A stretch of DNA of 64,000 nt from Anolis sagrei (GCF_037176765.1 NC_090026.1:132120752-132184751); one strand, 5' to 3'. Shown: positions 42,101 to 52,411, numbered from the stretch's first letter. The notes: a model not told the origin generated them from the letters alone. A program made the numbers and translations.

Positions 42101-45100
42101 CCTGAAAGACAGTTGCATCTGTCAAGTAGGAAAATTAGGTACCACCTTAAAAGTGTGGGGAGGCTAAATTAACTAATTTATGAGGCCATAAAGAAGACTC
42201 CAGCAAAGCATTCCAGCGGGGAAGCATGCGGGGAATGCGGAAGTGCTTCATCAGTGTCGCAGATGGACAATGAAAGAGACAGCTCCCCTGGCGGCCAGAA
42301 AAAGTTAAATAGCCTCTGTATATGTTTGTATGTCAAAAATTGGCATTGAATGTTTGCCATATATGTGTACACTGTAATCCGCTGAGTTCCCTGCGGGGTG
42401 AGAAGAAAGGTGGAATATAAAAGCTGTAAATAAATAAATAAATACTAATAAAGGCTGAGAACCACAGCTTTACAGCACGGGTCCTCAAACTACGGCCCGC
42501 GGGCCAGATCTGGACCCTCGGGGGCATTTATCCGGCCCGCGCTTCTCCGACCTCCTCTGGCCTCATCCTGAAGGCAGGAGAAGATTTTAAGTGTGAGGGT
42601 TTTTTTGCACTGCGAATAAGATATGTGCAGTGTGCATAGGAATTCATTCATTTTTTTTTCAAATTATAATCCGGCCCTCCAACAGTTTGAGGGACTGTGA
42701 CCTGGCCCTCTGTTTAAAAAGTTTGAGGACCCCTGCTTGACAGGTTTGTTTGGTGCTGTCCTTGCAAAAGTGGGACCGTTGGAAGGAATAGTTGCATGAT
42801 CCTTGGAATTGGAATGTTATTGTGATGAATTCTCGAATGCAGAAGCATGTGATCACTTTGGCCCAGAATTGTTGTTGTTCATTCGTTCAGTCGTCTCCGA
42901 CTCTTCGTGACCTCATGGACCAGCCCACGCCAGAGCTCCCTGTCGGCCGTTACCACCCCCAGCTCCCTCAAGGTCAGTCCAGTCACTTCAAGGATGCCCT
43001 CCACCCACCTTGCCCTTGGTCGGCCCCTCTTCCTTTTGCCTTCCACTTTCCCCAGCATCATTGTCTTCTCCAGGCTTTCCTGTCTCCTCATGATGTGGCC
43101 AAAGGACTTCAACTTTGTCTCTCGTCTCCTTCCCTCCAGTGAGCAGTCGGGCTTTATTTCCTGGAGGATGGACTGGTTGGATCTTCTCGCAGTCCAGGGC
43201 ACTCTCAGCACTTTCGCGTGGCATTTTAAAAACTGAATACTTTGTGTGTATTGTGAGTGCCTTTTTACTTCAGAGACAAAAAATATGGTCAGCTCAGGAA
43301 GTATTAACCATTTCCTTCCCTCCCTAGAAAACCACCGGGGAGGTCACCCAGCCGTTGAAGTTCTCCATCAAAGAGACTGAATGCCGCTCCACAGACAAGA
43401 TGAACGGCACCAACTGCAACTTCAAAGAGAAGGGGGTAAGGACCTTCTTCTTGTGGGCCTTTCCTCTCTTGCTGACAGTCTCGTTCCTTCTTCTTTTCCT
43501 TGATCCATGTCAGTGGGGCGGTGCAGCCAGAGCAGGTTTTATTTCTGACCTTAAAGGAGCTCTCTGGCTGGAGAACAGTCCAAGTGGAAGGATCTAGGAG
43601 GCTTAGGAGACCACAAGGTGAACATGAGTCAACTGTGTGATGCGGTAGCTCAAAAAACCAATGCAGTCCTAGACTGTATCCATAGGAGGATAGAGTCCAG
43701 GTCGAGGGAAATAATAATTTCACTCTATTCTGCTTTTGTTCTGTTGTGTGCTGGGCCTGTAAAGAATTTCGTTTAGAACAGGACGTGCCCAGCGGGAAGC
43801 CCAAGGAGAAGTTCTCAGAGGTTTTCCACCACAAATGATCTTTAGATGGCTTGTGAAGTATATCAAAGTTCTTTATTAATGAACAATCAAACAGAAACTT
43901 CTCTTGTCTTCAAAAGGTCAAATGATTCCAGGCTTTTATGCAACTGCTGGCCTAAACTTGCCCACGAAGGAAAAGCAACTGTCTTCAATAACTTCTTCTT
44001 TACTTTAAAGGAAAGTCCCCTTTTTAACTTCTTCCAGGCTGACTGTAATCTAACCCTTACTGATGTGGGCTCTGCTACCGGGTCGAACTGCTTCTCGAAC
44101 GCCGAGTGGACTTACCAGTAAAGGCTTAGATGTTCTCCAGCTGGAGTTCTTTGGTCTTTAGGGCTGTTTCCCTAGAAATCTTTGGAGACTCTTAAGACTG
44201 TTTCCCCCCCGGAAGGTCTTGGATGCTCTTAAGACTGTTTTTCCCCCTGGAAAGTCTTACGGGTTGAAGCTTTTATATAGGGGAAGCTTGCACACATCCT
44301 GTACATTAGCTTTCCTTGCTGAGACTAACTAAAAATGGCTCCCTTCCCTTCCCAATTACCCTGAGCAAGGGGCGGAACCAAAACTTAACGATGATGGACA
44401 GGTGACTTGCCCTATGACTGTAACCAAAGGAAGCCACCTTCCTGCAGAGTCCCTGAAACCTAGGACTGCAATCAAACATTTAATACAAAGCAAATAAATT
44501 TGGAGCTCCTGGTACAGCCGTACCAGCACAGCTTTGGACAGGCCTCCCCAGATGTACTGCGTCCAACTCTGGGCAAAACAATTCCAGATATGGATATGGA
44601 TAAAATGGGAGATACTAGAGCAGTGGTTCTCAACCTGGGGGTCAGGACCCCGGGGGGGGGGGTCATGACGGGGTGTCAGAGGGGTTGCCAAAGACCATCA
44701 GAAACCACAGTATTTTCCGTTGGTCATGGGGGTTCTGTGTGGGAAGTTTGCCCCAATTCTGTCGTTTGTGGGGTTCAGAATGCTCTTTGATTGTAGGTGA
44801 ACTATAAAACCCAGGAACTACAACTCCCAACTGTCAATGTCTATTTTCCCCAAATGCCACCAGTGTTCACATTTGGGGATATTGAGTATTCTTGCCAAGT
44901 TTGGTCCATATCCATCATTGTTTGAGTCCCCAGTGCTCTCTGGATGTAGGTGAACTACAACTCCCAAACTCAAGGACAATGCCCACCAAATCCTTCCAGT
45001 ATTTTCTGTTGGTGTGTCAAGTTATGTGTGTCAAGTTTGGTTCAATTCCTTCATTGATGGAGTTCGGAATGCTCTTTGATTGTAGGTGAACTAGAAATCC

Positions 45101-48100
45101 CAGCAACTACAACTCCCAACTGTCAATGTCTATTTTCCCCAAATGCCACCAGTGTTCACATTTGGGCATGTTGAGTGTTCTTGCCAAGTTTGGTCCAGAT
45201 CCATCATTGTTTGAGTCCCCAGTGCTCTATGGATGTAGGTGAACTACAACTCCAAAACTCAAAGTCAATGCCCATCAAATCCTTCAAGTATTTTCTGATT
45301 CAAGTTTGGTTCAATAGTATCATTGGTGAAGTTCAGAATGCTCTTTGATTGTTGGTGAACTATAAATAAAATCAACTACAACTCCCAAATGACATAATCA
45401 ATCCCTCGCCCAATCCCAGTAGTATTCAAATTTGGGCGTGCCAAATTTGGTCCAGTGGATGAAAATACATCCTGCATATTGGATGTTTACATTACAGTTC
45501 ATAACAGTAGCAAAATTACAGTTATGATGCAGCAACGAAAATAATATTATGGTTGGGGGTCACCACAACATGAGGAACTGTACTAAGGGGTCACGGCATT
45601 AGGAAGGTTGAGAACCACTGTACTAGAGGGAAAAAATGAAATGCACATATATAGGATGGGTGACCCCTGCCTTGGAAACAGTCCCCGTGAAAGAGATTTA
45701 GGAGTCCTAATCGACCACAAGATGAACATAAGCCAAGAATGTGGTGCGGCAGCTAAAAGTGCCAATGCTGCATCACTAGGTGCATTATTATCACTCTACA
45801 GTAGATCGAGTAGGCATTTGGGGACCCTTCTACACTGCCATGTAATCCAGATTATCTGCTTTGAGCTGGATTATATTGCAATGTAGACCCATACAATTCA
45901 GTTCAAAGCAGATAATCTGGATTATCCACTTTGATAATCTGGATTATATGGCAGTCTAGAAGGGGCCTGTTCTATCACGCACTGGGCCTGTAATAATTGT
46001 CTTTTGAAATAGGATGAGCACCTTGTGCTCAGCGGGAAGCCAGGGCGCCACGAAAGAGGCCCTCAAGGATTTTCCTGAAGAAATTGTCTTTAGATGGCTT
46101 GAAAGGTTAAGCAAAGTCCTTTATTATTGAACAAATTAAACAGATATTTCTCAAATCTTCAAAGAGTCAAACAAATGCTTCAAGGCTTTCAATCAACTGG
46201 TGGTTTCCTTAATCTTGTCCACAAGGGACAGGCAACTGTCTTCGTTAATTGTTCTTATGCTTTGAGAGGAAAACCCTTTTTTAAACTCTCCCAGGCTGTC
46301 TGTTATCTAAGTTTTGTTGGTGTGGAATCTACTACCGATTCCAAACTGCGTCTTGGTACCGAGTAAACCTACCAGACAAAGCTTGTAGATTCTCCAGCTG
46401 GAGTTCTTTGGGTCTGTAAAGCTGTTTTCCCTCTGGAATTTCTTTAAGACTTTAGGGCTGTTTCCCTCAGATGCTGTAAGGCTGGGAGGCTGCAAGCTCC
46501 CAGCCAGAGCTTTGGGAATTTTCCCCTGGAATGTCTTGAGAAATGAAGTTTTTCTGCAGGTGAAGCTTGTCCACATCCTCTAACTTAGCTTTCCTCATTA
46601 AGACTAACTAAAATGCCCCACTCTTCCCTTCCTATCTCCTTGGGAGAAGGGACGGATCCAAACTTAACAATGATAGACAGGTGGCTAGCCCTATGATTGC
46701 AAACCAAAGGAAGCCACCGTTTTGCAGAATCCCTGAAACTTTGGAATGCATGCAAACACTTAATAGAAAGAAAATAAAGTTGGAGCTCCTGGTAAAGCCG
46801 TACCAGCACAGGGACTAATGTCCAGATGAAGGGAGCAGTCCCACTCTCTTCTGCTTTGGTAAGGCCTCACCTGGAACAACACGCTGTCCAGTGTTGGGCA
46901 AAGCAATTTGAGGAGGAGATGGACAAGATGGGAGGTGTGTCAAAGTTCTGGAAACTATGAATCCCTCTGAGGAGAAGGTCTTCTTGGAGAAGAGAAGGTT
47001 GAGAGAAGGTTTCAGCAGTTGAAAGGAGGTGATACTGAGGAGCAAGGAAGCTTGTTTCCAGCTGCTTCAAGGAGCAAGCAGCATCTTCTGACCTTTTGTT
47101 CCTCTCTCTTCATGGGTGAACCTCTTCTTCCTTTCCTTCCGCAGGTGGACAAGGACTGCTCCGGCTTCTACTCAACCCAGCAAAACCCACCGGCCATCAT
47201 CGTCCAGTGTGAGGACGTGGAGCAAGAGGTAACACCTTTGCCTTCCGGGTCTTCTCTTTGGCTTCATGGAAGGGCCACTGCTAGGGGTCAGCAGGGGCAG
47301 GGTCAAGGTGGGAGCCCCACAAATCCCACCATTGGGGTCGGTCTAAGATGGTGCCTCCTCCTTTGGACTCATCTAATAATAGACCCCACACTGGATCATC
47401 CCATCAACTCTGTATTGCCTTGATATTCATATTGAAAGCAAATGAAGGCAAACATAATATCACACAGCTTTGTTGAATTATAAAAAGTTCTTTGTAAATG
47501 CAATATGCAACAGTAAGTGAAATGGCAGTTAATATTGATTAACCATGAAAATGAACAAAATCTGGCTACCAGTATTAAAAAACTATAAAATTACAACAGC
47601 AAAACAACAGAGGGGAAACAATCAAGGACATCTAATCACTTCTCAACAAAAGATTGCCCCAGGCACTGCCAGGCCATTGAATGCTAATAAAGGTGGTCAG
47701 ATTTATTTATTTATTTATTTACAGCTTTTATATTCCGCCCTTCTTCTCACCCCGCAGGGGACTCAGGGTGGATTACAGTGTACACATATATGGCAAACAT
47801 TCAATGCCAATTTTTGACATACAAACATATACAGACATGCACAGAGGCTATTTAACTTTTTCTGGCCGCCAGGGGAGCTATCATTTTCATCGTCCATCTG
47901 CGACACTGATGAAGTACTTCCGCATTCCCCGCATGCTTCCCTGCTGGAATGCTTTGCTGGAGCCTTCTTTATGGCCTCATAAATCAGTTAATTTAGCCTC
48001 CCCACACTTTAAGGTGGTACCTAATTTTCCTATTTGACAGATGCAACTGTCTTTCGGGTTGCAAAGGTCGACAACAGGCTACACACAATTGGTTGGAAAC

Positions 48101-48928
48101 CCACTCCAACCCGGGCTGGCTTCGAACGCATGACCTTTTGGTTAGAGTGATCTTAATGCAGCTGACACTCAGCCAGCTGCACCACAATCCCGGTGCAATC
48201 AGTTGAAACATTCACACCTAGCTCCAACAGACAAGAGTCCTTTGTCCCACTCTGGTCATTCCACAGATATATAAACCTTTTTTCCTAGTTCCAACAGACC
48301 TCACTACCTCTGAGGATGCTTGCCATAGATGCAGGTGAAACGTCAGGAGAACATGGCCATATAGCCCGAAAAAACCTACAACAACCCAGTGATTCCGGCC
48401 ATGAAAGCCTTCAACAATAGCTCGAAAATCATTTGTGATCTTTTGAAAAGTATGCCTACTGGTATCATTGGTTCCTACATGAATCAACATGAGAGTGGAG
48501 GGGGGGGGGGTGGAGGATGATGGGACTTGCGAGCCCGGTGAGCCTCTGAGTGACATGGTGTATTTTTGGCCATGTCATATTTCTCGAGCCATCCTGTAGG
48601 GTCTAAGGAGGGAGTCACCTACTACCAAGACCTGTTTCCTTTGAGGATTGACAGGGTTCCTTTTGTCCTGGGTAGTGTGTAGGTCCCCAGAAAAGGGTTC
48701 CTGTTGATGTGGATTGTGTAGGTGTATAGTGTTGTCCTCCGCCTCGACATCCCCAGTGTATTTGTCAAGGACAGTCCATTTTCCCACATTGACCCCTCTT
48801 TCTTGCTCTGGATTCAGCTGAGCCGCATCACTCGAGGCCGATGGGGACGGTTCTGGAGGGGAACGAAGCGTTTCGTGAAGAAGCACGGCGTGAGCATTGC
48901 CTTGGCGGGACTGCGGTTTGTGGGCTGA
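38947..48928 (+). CDS. CATH: Cathelicidin C precursor, CATH-2-like (four exons, complete)
   Basis: Secreted antimicrobial peptide precursor. Exons 38947-39135, 43328-43435, 47145-47228 and 48818-48928 join in phase 0 with GT/AG sites: 163 residues from the first ATG. In-frame ATGs at 38947, 38959 and 38962 compete; the last ([18 protein letters not shown]) best matches the A and B signal peptides. The cathelin domain has four cysteines (ETECR, TNCNF, KDCSG, VQCED) and one sequon (NGT). Exon 4 reads [19 protein letters not shown], then [17 protein letters not shown]. Chicken CATH-2 begins RGRFGRFLRKIRRF and ends in RFG, so this is its likely counterpart. The terminal Gly suggests C-terminal amidation. 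The gene is about 10 kb because intron 1 (4.2 kb) and intron 2 (3.7 kb) are filled with repeats. No breaks are seen. Confidence 0.95.
39240..40000 (-). repeat. CR1 3'-end pieces with a 288-bp tandem duplication
   Basis: GATGGCCATCCATCTCTGCT and TTGGAAGGGACCCCAAGGGC are CR1 3' ends in reverse. The block starting GTGGGGTCAACATGGGTCAA at 39364 repeats at 39652. Confidence 0.8.
40069..40120 (-). ncRNA. Hammerhead-like motif, left arm
   Basis: On the minus strand, CTGAGGA (40110-40104) and GAAACGTC (40083-40076) flank a stem that in this arm is ATTGCC/GCAGGC, so it is weaker than in the right arm. The motif is paired with an inverted copy at 40121-40175. Confidence 0.45.
40121..40175 (+). ncRNA. 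Hammerhead-like motif, right arm
   Basis: CTGAGGA (40131-40137) and GAAACGTC (40158-40165) with the stem GCTTGC/GCAGGC. Confidence 0.45.
40386..41118 (-). repeat. CR1 3' fragment
   Basis: 211 open codons on the minus strand ([20 protein letters not shown] ... [12 protein letters not shown]). Octamers (ATTCTATG) are at its 3' end near 40400. It lies in intron 1 of cathelicidin C. Confidence 0.93.
41119..41410 (-). repeat. Old CR1 3'-end pieces
   Basis: TAGTTGGAAGGGATCCCAAG and ATGGCCAGCCAACCTCTGCT are diverged CR1 ends in reverse. Confidence 0.55.
41672..42467 (+). mobile_element. hAT (Buster/SPIN-like) with a SINE inside
   Basis: CAGTGGTTCTCAACCTGGGG to GGCTGAGAACCACAG, with target duplication CTTTGCAG / CTTTACAG (41664-41671, 42468-42475). 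The SINE at about 41976-42448 interrupts its right end. Confidence 0.85.
41976..42448 (+). repeat. SINE with tRNA-like head and L2-like tail
   Basis: Head: GTGGCACAGCTGCATTAAG and GAGTTCGAAGC. Tail: TGTAATCCGCTGAGTTCCCT, then (AAAT)n. Confidence 0.88.
42476..42735. mobile_element. hAT-type MITE (GGGTCCTCAAAC ends)
   Basis: CACGGGTCCTCAAAC to GTTTGAGGACCCCTG, flanked by CTTTACAG (42468-42475) and CTTGACAG (42736-42743). It abuts the hAT at 41672-42467. Confidence 0.85.
42866..43212 (-). repeat. BovB-type (RTE) LINE 3' end
   Basis: The minus strand reads [40 protein letters not shown] and [14 protein letters not shown]. It ends 115 bases before cathelicidin C exon 2. Confidence 0.88.
43328..43435 (+). 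CDS. CATH: Cathelicidin C exon 2
   Basis: 36 codons between TTCCCTCCCTAG and [26 protein letters not shown], then [11 protein letters not shown]. Confidence 0.94.
43597..44620 (+). repeat. Old CR1 fragment split by a solo LTR
   Basis: The CR1 parts are 43597-43731 ([20 protein letters not shown]-like) and 44536-44620. The LTR lies between. A second old CR1 copy follows at 45629. Confidence 0.6.
43737..44530 (-). mobile_element. Solo LTR (fossil), copy 1
   Basis: TG...CA ends with the 5-bp repeat GCTTT on both sides (43732-43736, 44531-44535). The minus strand has TATATAAAAG near 44275 and AATAAAG near 43872 in LTR order. No internal genes remain. It is a diverged sister of copy 2. Confidence 0.65.
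44621..45620 (+). mobile_element. Non-autonomous hAT, 1000 bp (Buster/SPIN-like)
   Basis: CAGTGGTTCTCAACCTGGGG to AGGTTGAGAACCACTG, with an 8-bp target duplication TACTAGAG (44613-44620, 45621-45628). Internal tandem units as at 1762. Confidence 0.92.
45820..45967. mobile_element. Palindromic MITE (AATCCAGATTATCTGCTTTG family)
   Basis: Inverted arms GACCCTTCTACACTGCCATG and TATGGCAGTCTAGAAGGGG. Confidence 0.7.
45968..46810 (-). mobile_element. Solo LTR (fossil), copy 2
   Basis: Same family as 43737-44530, aligned along its whole length, with TG...CA ends and GGGCC / GGGAC flanks. No internal genes. Confidence 0.6.
47145..47228 (+). CDS. CATH: Cathelicidin C exon 3
   Basis: 28 codons between CTTTCCTTCCGCAG and [26 protein letters not shown], then QCEDVEQE. 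Confidence 0.94.
47701..48204 (-). repeat. SINE with tRNA-like head and L2-like tail
   Basis: Same family as 41976-42448, in reverse and nested in the Penelope-like copy. Confidence 0.88.
48305..48350 (+). ncRNA. Hammerhead-like motif
   Basis: CTGAGGA and GAAACGTC boxes flank GCTTGC/GCAGGT. Part of the Penelope-like copy in intron 3 of cathelicidin C. Confidence 0.4.
48424..48810 (-). repeat. CR1-type ORF1 fragment (esterase-like domain)
   Basis: The minus strand has [14 protein letters not shown] and [16 protein letters not shown], blocks of the SGNH-hydrolase-like domain of CR1 ORF1. It abuts the acceptor of cathelicidin C exon 4. Confidence 0.65.
48818..48928 (+). CDS. CATH: Cathelicidin C exon 4 (mature peptide)
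   Basis: 36 codons and TGA after [30 protein letters not shown] is the CATH-2-like core and FVG the end. Confidence 0.95.
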   Translation: MSRITRGRWGRFWRGTKRFVKKHGVSIALAGLRFVG

Positions 48929-49096
48929 GAGGATCCCGGACCGGACGAATGCCGACATGATCGCCATCCCTCTTGGCTCTTTGCTCACGGCTAAGGTCAA
49001 TGCAAGCTCAGATTTGGAAGGGCAGCGTTCCCCTTCTCCTGCGATTCCGCTTTCATTTCTTGTCTCGATATATGTGCCAAAAGGCTTCGGCATGTT

Positions 49097-49102
49097 AATA
49101 AA
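49097..49102 (+). promoter_or_regulatory. Polyadenylation signal of cathelicidin C
   Basis: AATAAA lies 168 bases past the stop. Confidence 0.75.
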
Positions 49103-49254
49103 CTTCCCTGTCTTCCACCATGAATCTGTCCAAGGCTGATCTTCTTCATTTAAAGGTTTTGTTGCCAAGAGTCTCCAAACAAAATGCAAAATGCTTAAAA
49201 AGATTACACTATGTTTTGGGTACTAACTACTACCTGGTGTAGTTATGGACTGCA

Positions 49255-49698
49255 GCCCATCTTTCTCTTTCTTCCCTCACACCTTTTGCCCTTTCATTTC
49301 TCCTTTCCTCCCTCCCACCCTTCTTTTTCCTTTCCTTTCCCTTCTTTTTCTCTTCCTTCCTTTCCTTCTTCTTCCCCTCCTTTTCTTTTTTCCCTCCCTT
49401 CTGCTGTCACTTCTTCCCTCCCTTCCTTTCTCTTCCCCTTTCTTGTTCTTTCCTTCTCTCCCATCTTGATTTTCCTTGATTTTCCTTCCTCCTCTCTTTT
49501 TTCTTTCCCCTCTCTTCCTCCTCCCTCTTTTCTTTCCTTTCCTTCCACCTTTCCGTTCATACACTTCCCTCTCTTTTTCTTCCCTGCTTTTCTTCTTCCT
49601 TTTGCTCTCCCTCATGCACCTTCTCGCTCTTTATTTGCATTTTATTCCCTCCTTTTTTTCTTCCCTCCTTCCCCTTCTTCCTCCTTTCTTTCCCCTTT

Positions 49699-49748
<50 letters not shown>

Positions 49749-51063
49749 TCCTTCCTCTTTCCCTTTTCTTTCTTCCCTTCTTTCTGTTGTCACTTCTTCC
49801 TTCCCTTCCTTTCTCTTCCCCCTTTCTTGTTATTTTCTTCCGTACTATCTTGACTTTCCCTTTTTTTCCTTCCTCCTCTCCTTTTTCTTTCCCCTCCCTT
49901 CCTTCTCCCTTTTTTCTTTCCCTTCCACCCTTCCCCTCATACAGTTTCTCCCTCTTTTTTCTTCCCTTCTTTTCTTCTTCCTTTGCTCTCCCTCATGTAC
50001 CTCCCCCCTCTTTTTTCTTTCTTTACATTTTATTCCCCCTTTTTTCTTTCTTCCCCCCTCCCTCCCTCTTCTTTCCTTCTCCTTTCTTTCCCCCTTTTTC
50101 TTTCTTCTTTTCCTTTTCTCTTTCTTCCCTCCTTTCTGTTGTCACTTCTTCCTTCCCTTCCCTTTTCTTCCCCTCTTTCTTGTTGTTTCCTTCCCTCCCA
50201 TCTTGACTTTTCTTTCTTTTCCTTCCTCCTCTCCTTTTCTTTTTCCTCCCTTCTTTCTTCCTCATTTCTTTCCCTTCCTTCCACCCTTCCCCTCATACAA
50301 TTTCTCCCTCTCTTTTTCCTCGTTTCTTTTCTTCTTCCTTCACTCTCCCATGTGCACCTTCCCCCTATTCTTTATTTATGTTTACTCCCTCCTTTTTCTT
50401 TCTTCCCTCCCTCCCTCCCTCCCTTTTCTTCCTTTTCCTTTCCCCCCTTTTTTAAATCTTTACTCCTTTCCTTCCTCTCCCCTTCTTTTTCTTTCTTCCT
50501 TCCTTTCTGTTGTCACTTCTTCCTTCCCTTCCCTTTTCTTCCACTCTTTCTTGTTCTTTCCTTCCCTCTCATTTTGACTTTCCTTTGTTTTCCTTCCTCC
50601 TCTCCTTTTTTTCCTCCTCCTTTCCATCTCCCTTGTTTCTTTCCCTTCCTTCCTCTTTCCCCTCATACACCTTTTCCATCTCTTTCCTTCCTTTCTTTTC
50701 TTCTTCCTTTGCTTTTCCCCATACACCTTCCCTTTATTCTTTTTTCTTTCCTTTTTATTCCCTCCTTTTTCTTTCTTCCCTCTCCCTCCCTTACTTCTCC
50801 TTTCTTTCCCCTTTCTCCTTCCTTCCTTCTTCCTTCCTTCCCCTTTCCCCTCATACACCTTCTCCATCTCTCTTTCCTTCTTTCCTTCTTCCTTTGCTTT
50901 TCCTCATACAACTTCCCTCTCTTCTTTCTTGCTTTCCTTTTCATTCCCTCCTTTTTCTTTCTTTCTTTCCTCGCCCTCCCTTACTTCTCCTTTCTTTCCC
51001 TTCTCTCCTTCCTTCCTTCCTTCCTTCCTTCCTTCCTTCCTTCCTTCCTTCCTTCCTTCCTTC
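49255..51063 (+). repeat. Pyrimidine tract, about 1.8 kb
   Basis: CCTT/CTTT-rich throughout, with pure (TTTC)n near 49705-49750 and (CTTC)n at 51008-51062. Segments of about 330-400 bp (starting near CTGCTGTCACTTCTTCCCTC or TTTCTGTTGTCACTTCTTCC) recur at 49402, 49785, 50136 and 50506, so the tract grew partly by tandem duplication. Long open frames here are compositional. Confidence 0.95.
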
Positions 51064-51356
51064 TCAAGTGAGGTCAGTCAGACTGCTCACTGGAGAGAAG
51101 GAGATGAGAGGCAAAGATGGAATACTTTGGCTACATCATGAGAAGACAGGAAAGCTTGGAGAAGACAATGATGCTGGGGGAAATGGAAGGAAAAAGGAAG
51201 AGGGGCCGACCAAGGGCAAGGTGGGTGGATGGTCTCCTTGAAGGGACTTGCTTGACCTGGAAGGAGCTGCGGGTGGCCACGGCCCACAGGGAGCTCTGGT
51301 CTGGGCTGGTCCAGGAGGCCACCAAGAAGCTGAAGCGACTGAACGAATAGACAACA
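51064..51356 (+). repeat. BovB-type (RTE) LINE 3' end
   Basis: [40 protein letters not shown] and QEATKKLKRLNE. It follows directly on the pyrimidine tract. Confidence 0.88.
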
Positions 51357-51394
51357 TCAACAGTCAGACTGCATTCATTCTACACAGTGTAGAT

Positions 51395-52277
51395 CAGTGG
51401 TTCTCAACTTGGAGTCCCCAGATGTTTTTGGCCTTCAATTCCCAGACATCCTAACACAGTGGTTCTCAACCTTTCTAATGCTGTGACCCCTGAATACGGT
51501 TCATCATGTTGTGGTGATCCCCAACCAAAATATTATTTTTGTTGCTACTTCACAACTATAATTTTGCTACTGTTATGAATCATAATATAAATATCTGATA
51601 TGCAGGATGTATTTTCATTCACTGGACCAAATTTGGCACAAATACCCGATATGCCCAAATTTGAATACTGGTGGGGTTGGCAGGGGATTGATTTTGTCCT
51701 TTGGGAGTTGTAGTTGCTGGGATTTATAGTTAACCTACAATCAAAGAGCATTCTGAACTCTACCAATGATGGAATTGAACCAGACTTGGCACACAGTACT
51801 CTCATGACCAATGAGAAATACTGGAAGGGTTTGGTGGGCATTGACCCTGAGGTTTGGAGTTGTAGTTCACCTACACCCAGAGAGCGCTGTAGACACAAAC
51901 AATGATGGATCTGGACCAAACTTGCCATGAATACTCAACATGCCCAATGTGAATGAACACTGGTGGAGTTTGGGGAAAATAGACCTTGGCATTTGAGATT
52001 TAGTTGCTGGGATTTATAGTTCACCTACAGTCAAAGATCATTCTGATCCCCACCAATGATAGAATTGGGCCAAACTTGCACATGGAACCCCTATGACCAA
52101 TTGAAAATACTATATTTTTGGATGGTCTTTGGTGACCCCTCTGAAACCCCCTCGTGACCCCCACAGGGGTCCCGACCCCCAGGTTGAGAACCACTGTCCT
52201 AACAGCTGGTAAACTGGCTGGGATTTCTGGGACTTGTAGGCCAAAAACATCTGGGGGCCCCAGGTTGAGAACCACTG
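51395..52277. mobile_element. 135-bp-type hAT MITE split by a larger hAT
   Basis: Outer ends CAGTGGTTCTCAACTTGGAG and GTTGAGAACCACTG with target duplication GTGTAGAT (51387-51394, 52278-52285). The element at 51457-52196 sits inside. Confidence 0.9.
51457..52196 (-). mobile_element. Non-autonomous hAT nested in a hAT MITE
   Basis: CAGTGGTTCTCAACCTTTCT to AGGTTGAGAACCACTG, with an 8-bp target duplication TCCTAACA (51449-51456, 52197-52204). Confidence 0.92.
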
Positions 52278-52405
52278 GTGTAGATGCACTGCAAGTGTAT
52301 GGATCCTGATGGTAAACAGTCTGCAAGGTAGGACTAGTGTTGACCCTATTTTAACAAAAATGAGCATGAATCTTGGATGGATTTATGGTACACAACCCTA
52401 ATTAT

Positions 52406-52411
52406 TTTTAT
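52406..52411 (-). promoter_or_regulatory. Candidate polyadenylation signal of the CYP2 gene
   Basis: AATAAA on the minus strand lies about 358 bases past the CYP2 stop. The 138-bp MITE at 52563 would lie in the 3' UTR. Confidence 0.4.

Larger units (their letters stand above)
45629..47085 (+). repeat. Old CR1 fragment split by a MITE and a solo LTR
   Basis: The CR1 parts are 45629-45815 ([20 protein letters not shown]) and 46811-47085 (GTCTTCTTGGAGAAGAGAAG). The MITE occupies 45820-45967. Confidence 0.6.
47540..48422 (+). mobile_element. Penelope-like 3' fragment with a SINE inside (intron 3 of cathelicidin C)
   Basis: [20 protein letters not shown] begins it. The SINE (47701-48204) interrupts it after GGTGGTCAG, and it resumes at TTGAAACATTCACACC and runs to the terminal module (CCCGAAAAAACCTACAACAA). 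Confidence 0.8.

Noticed and set aside
49211-51241. Long overlapping open frames (up to 362 codons)
   Set aside because: Low-complexity C/T sequence; no domain and no splice context.
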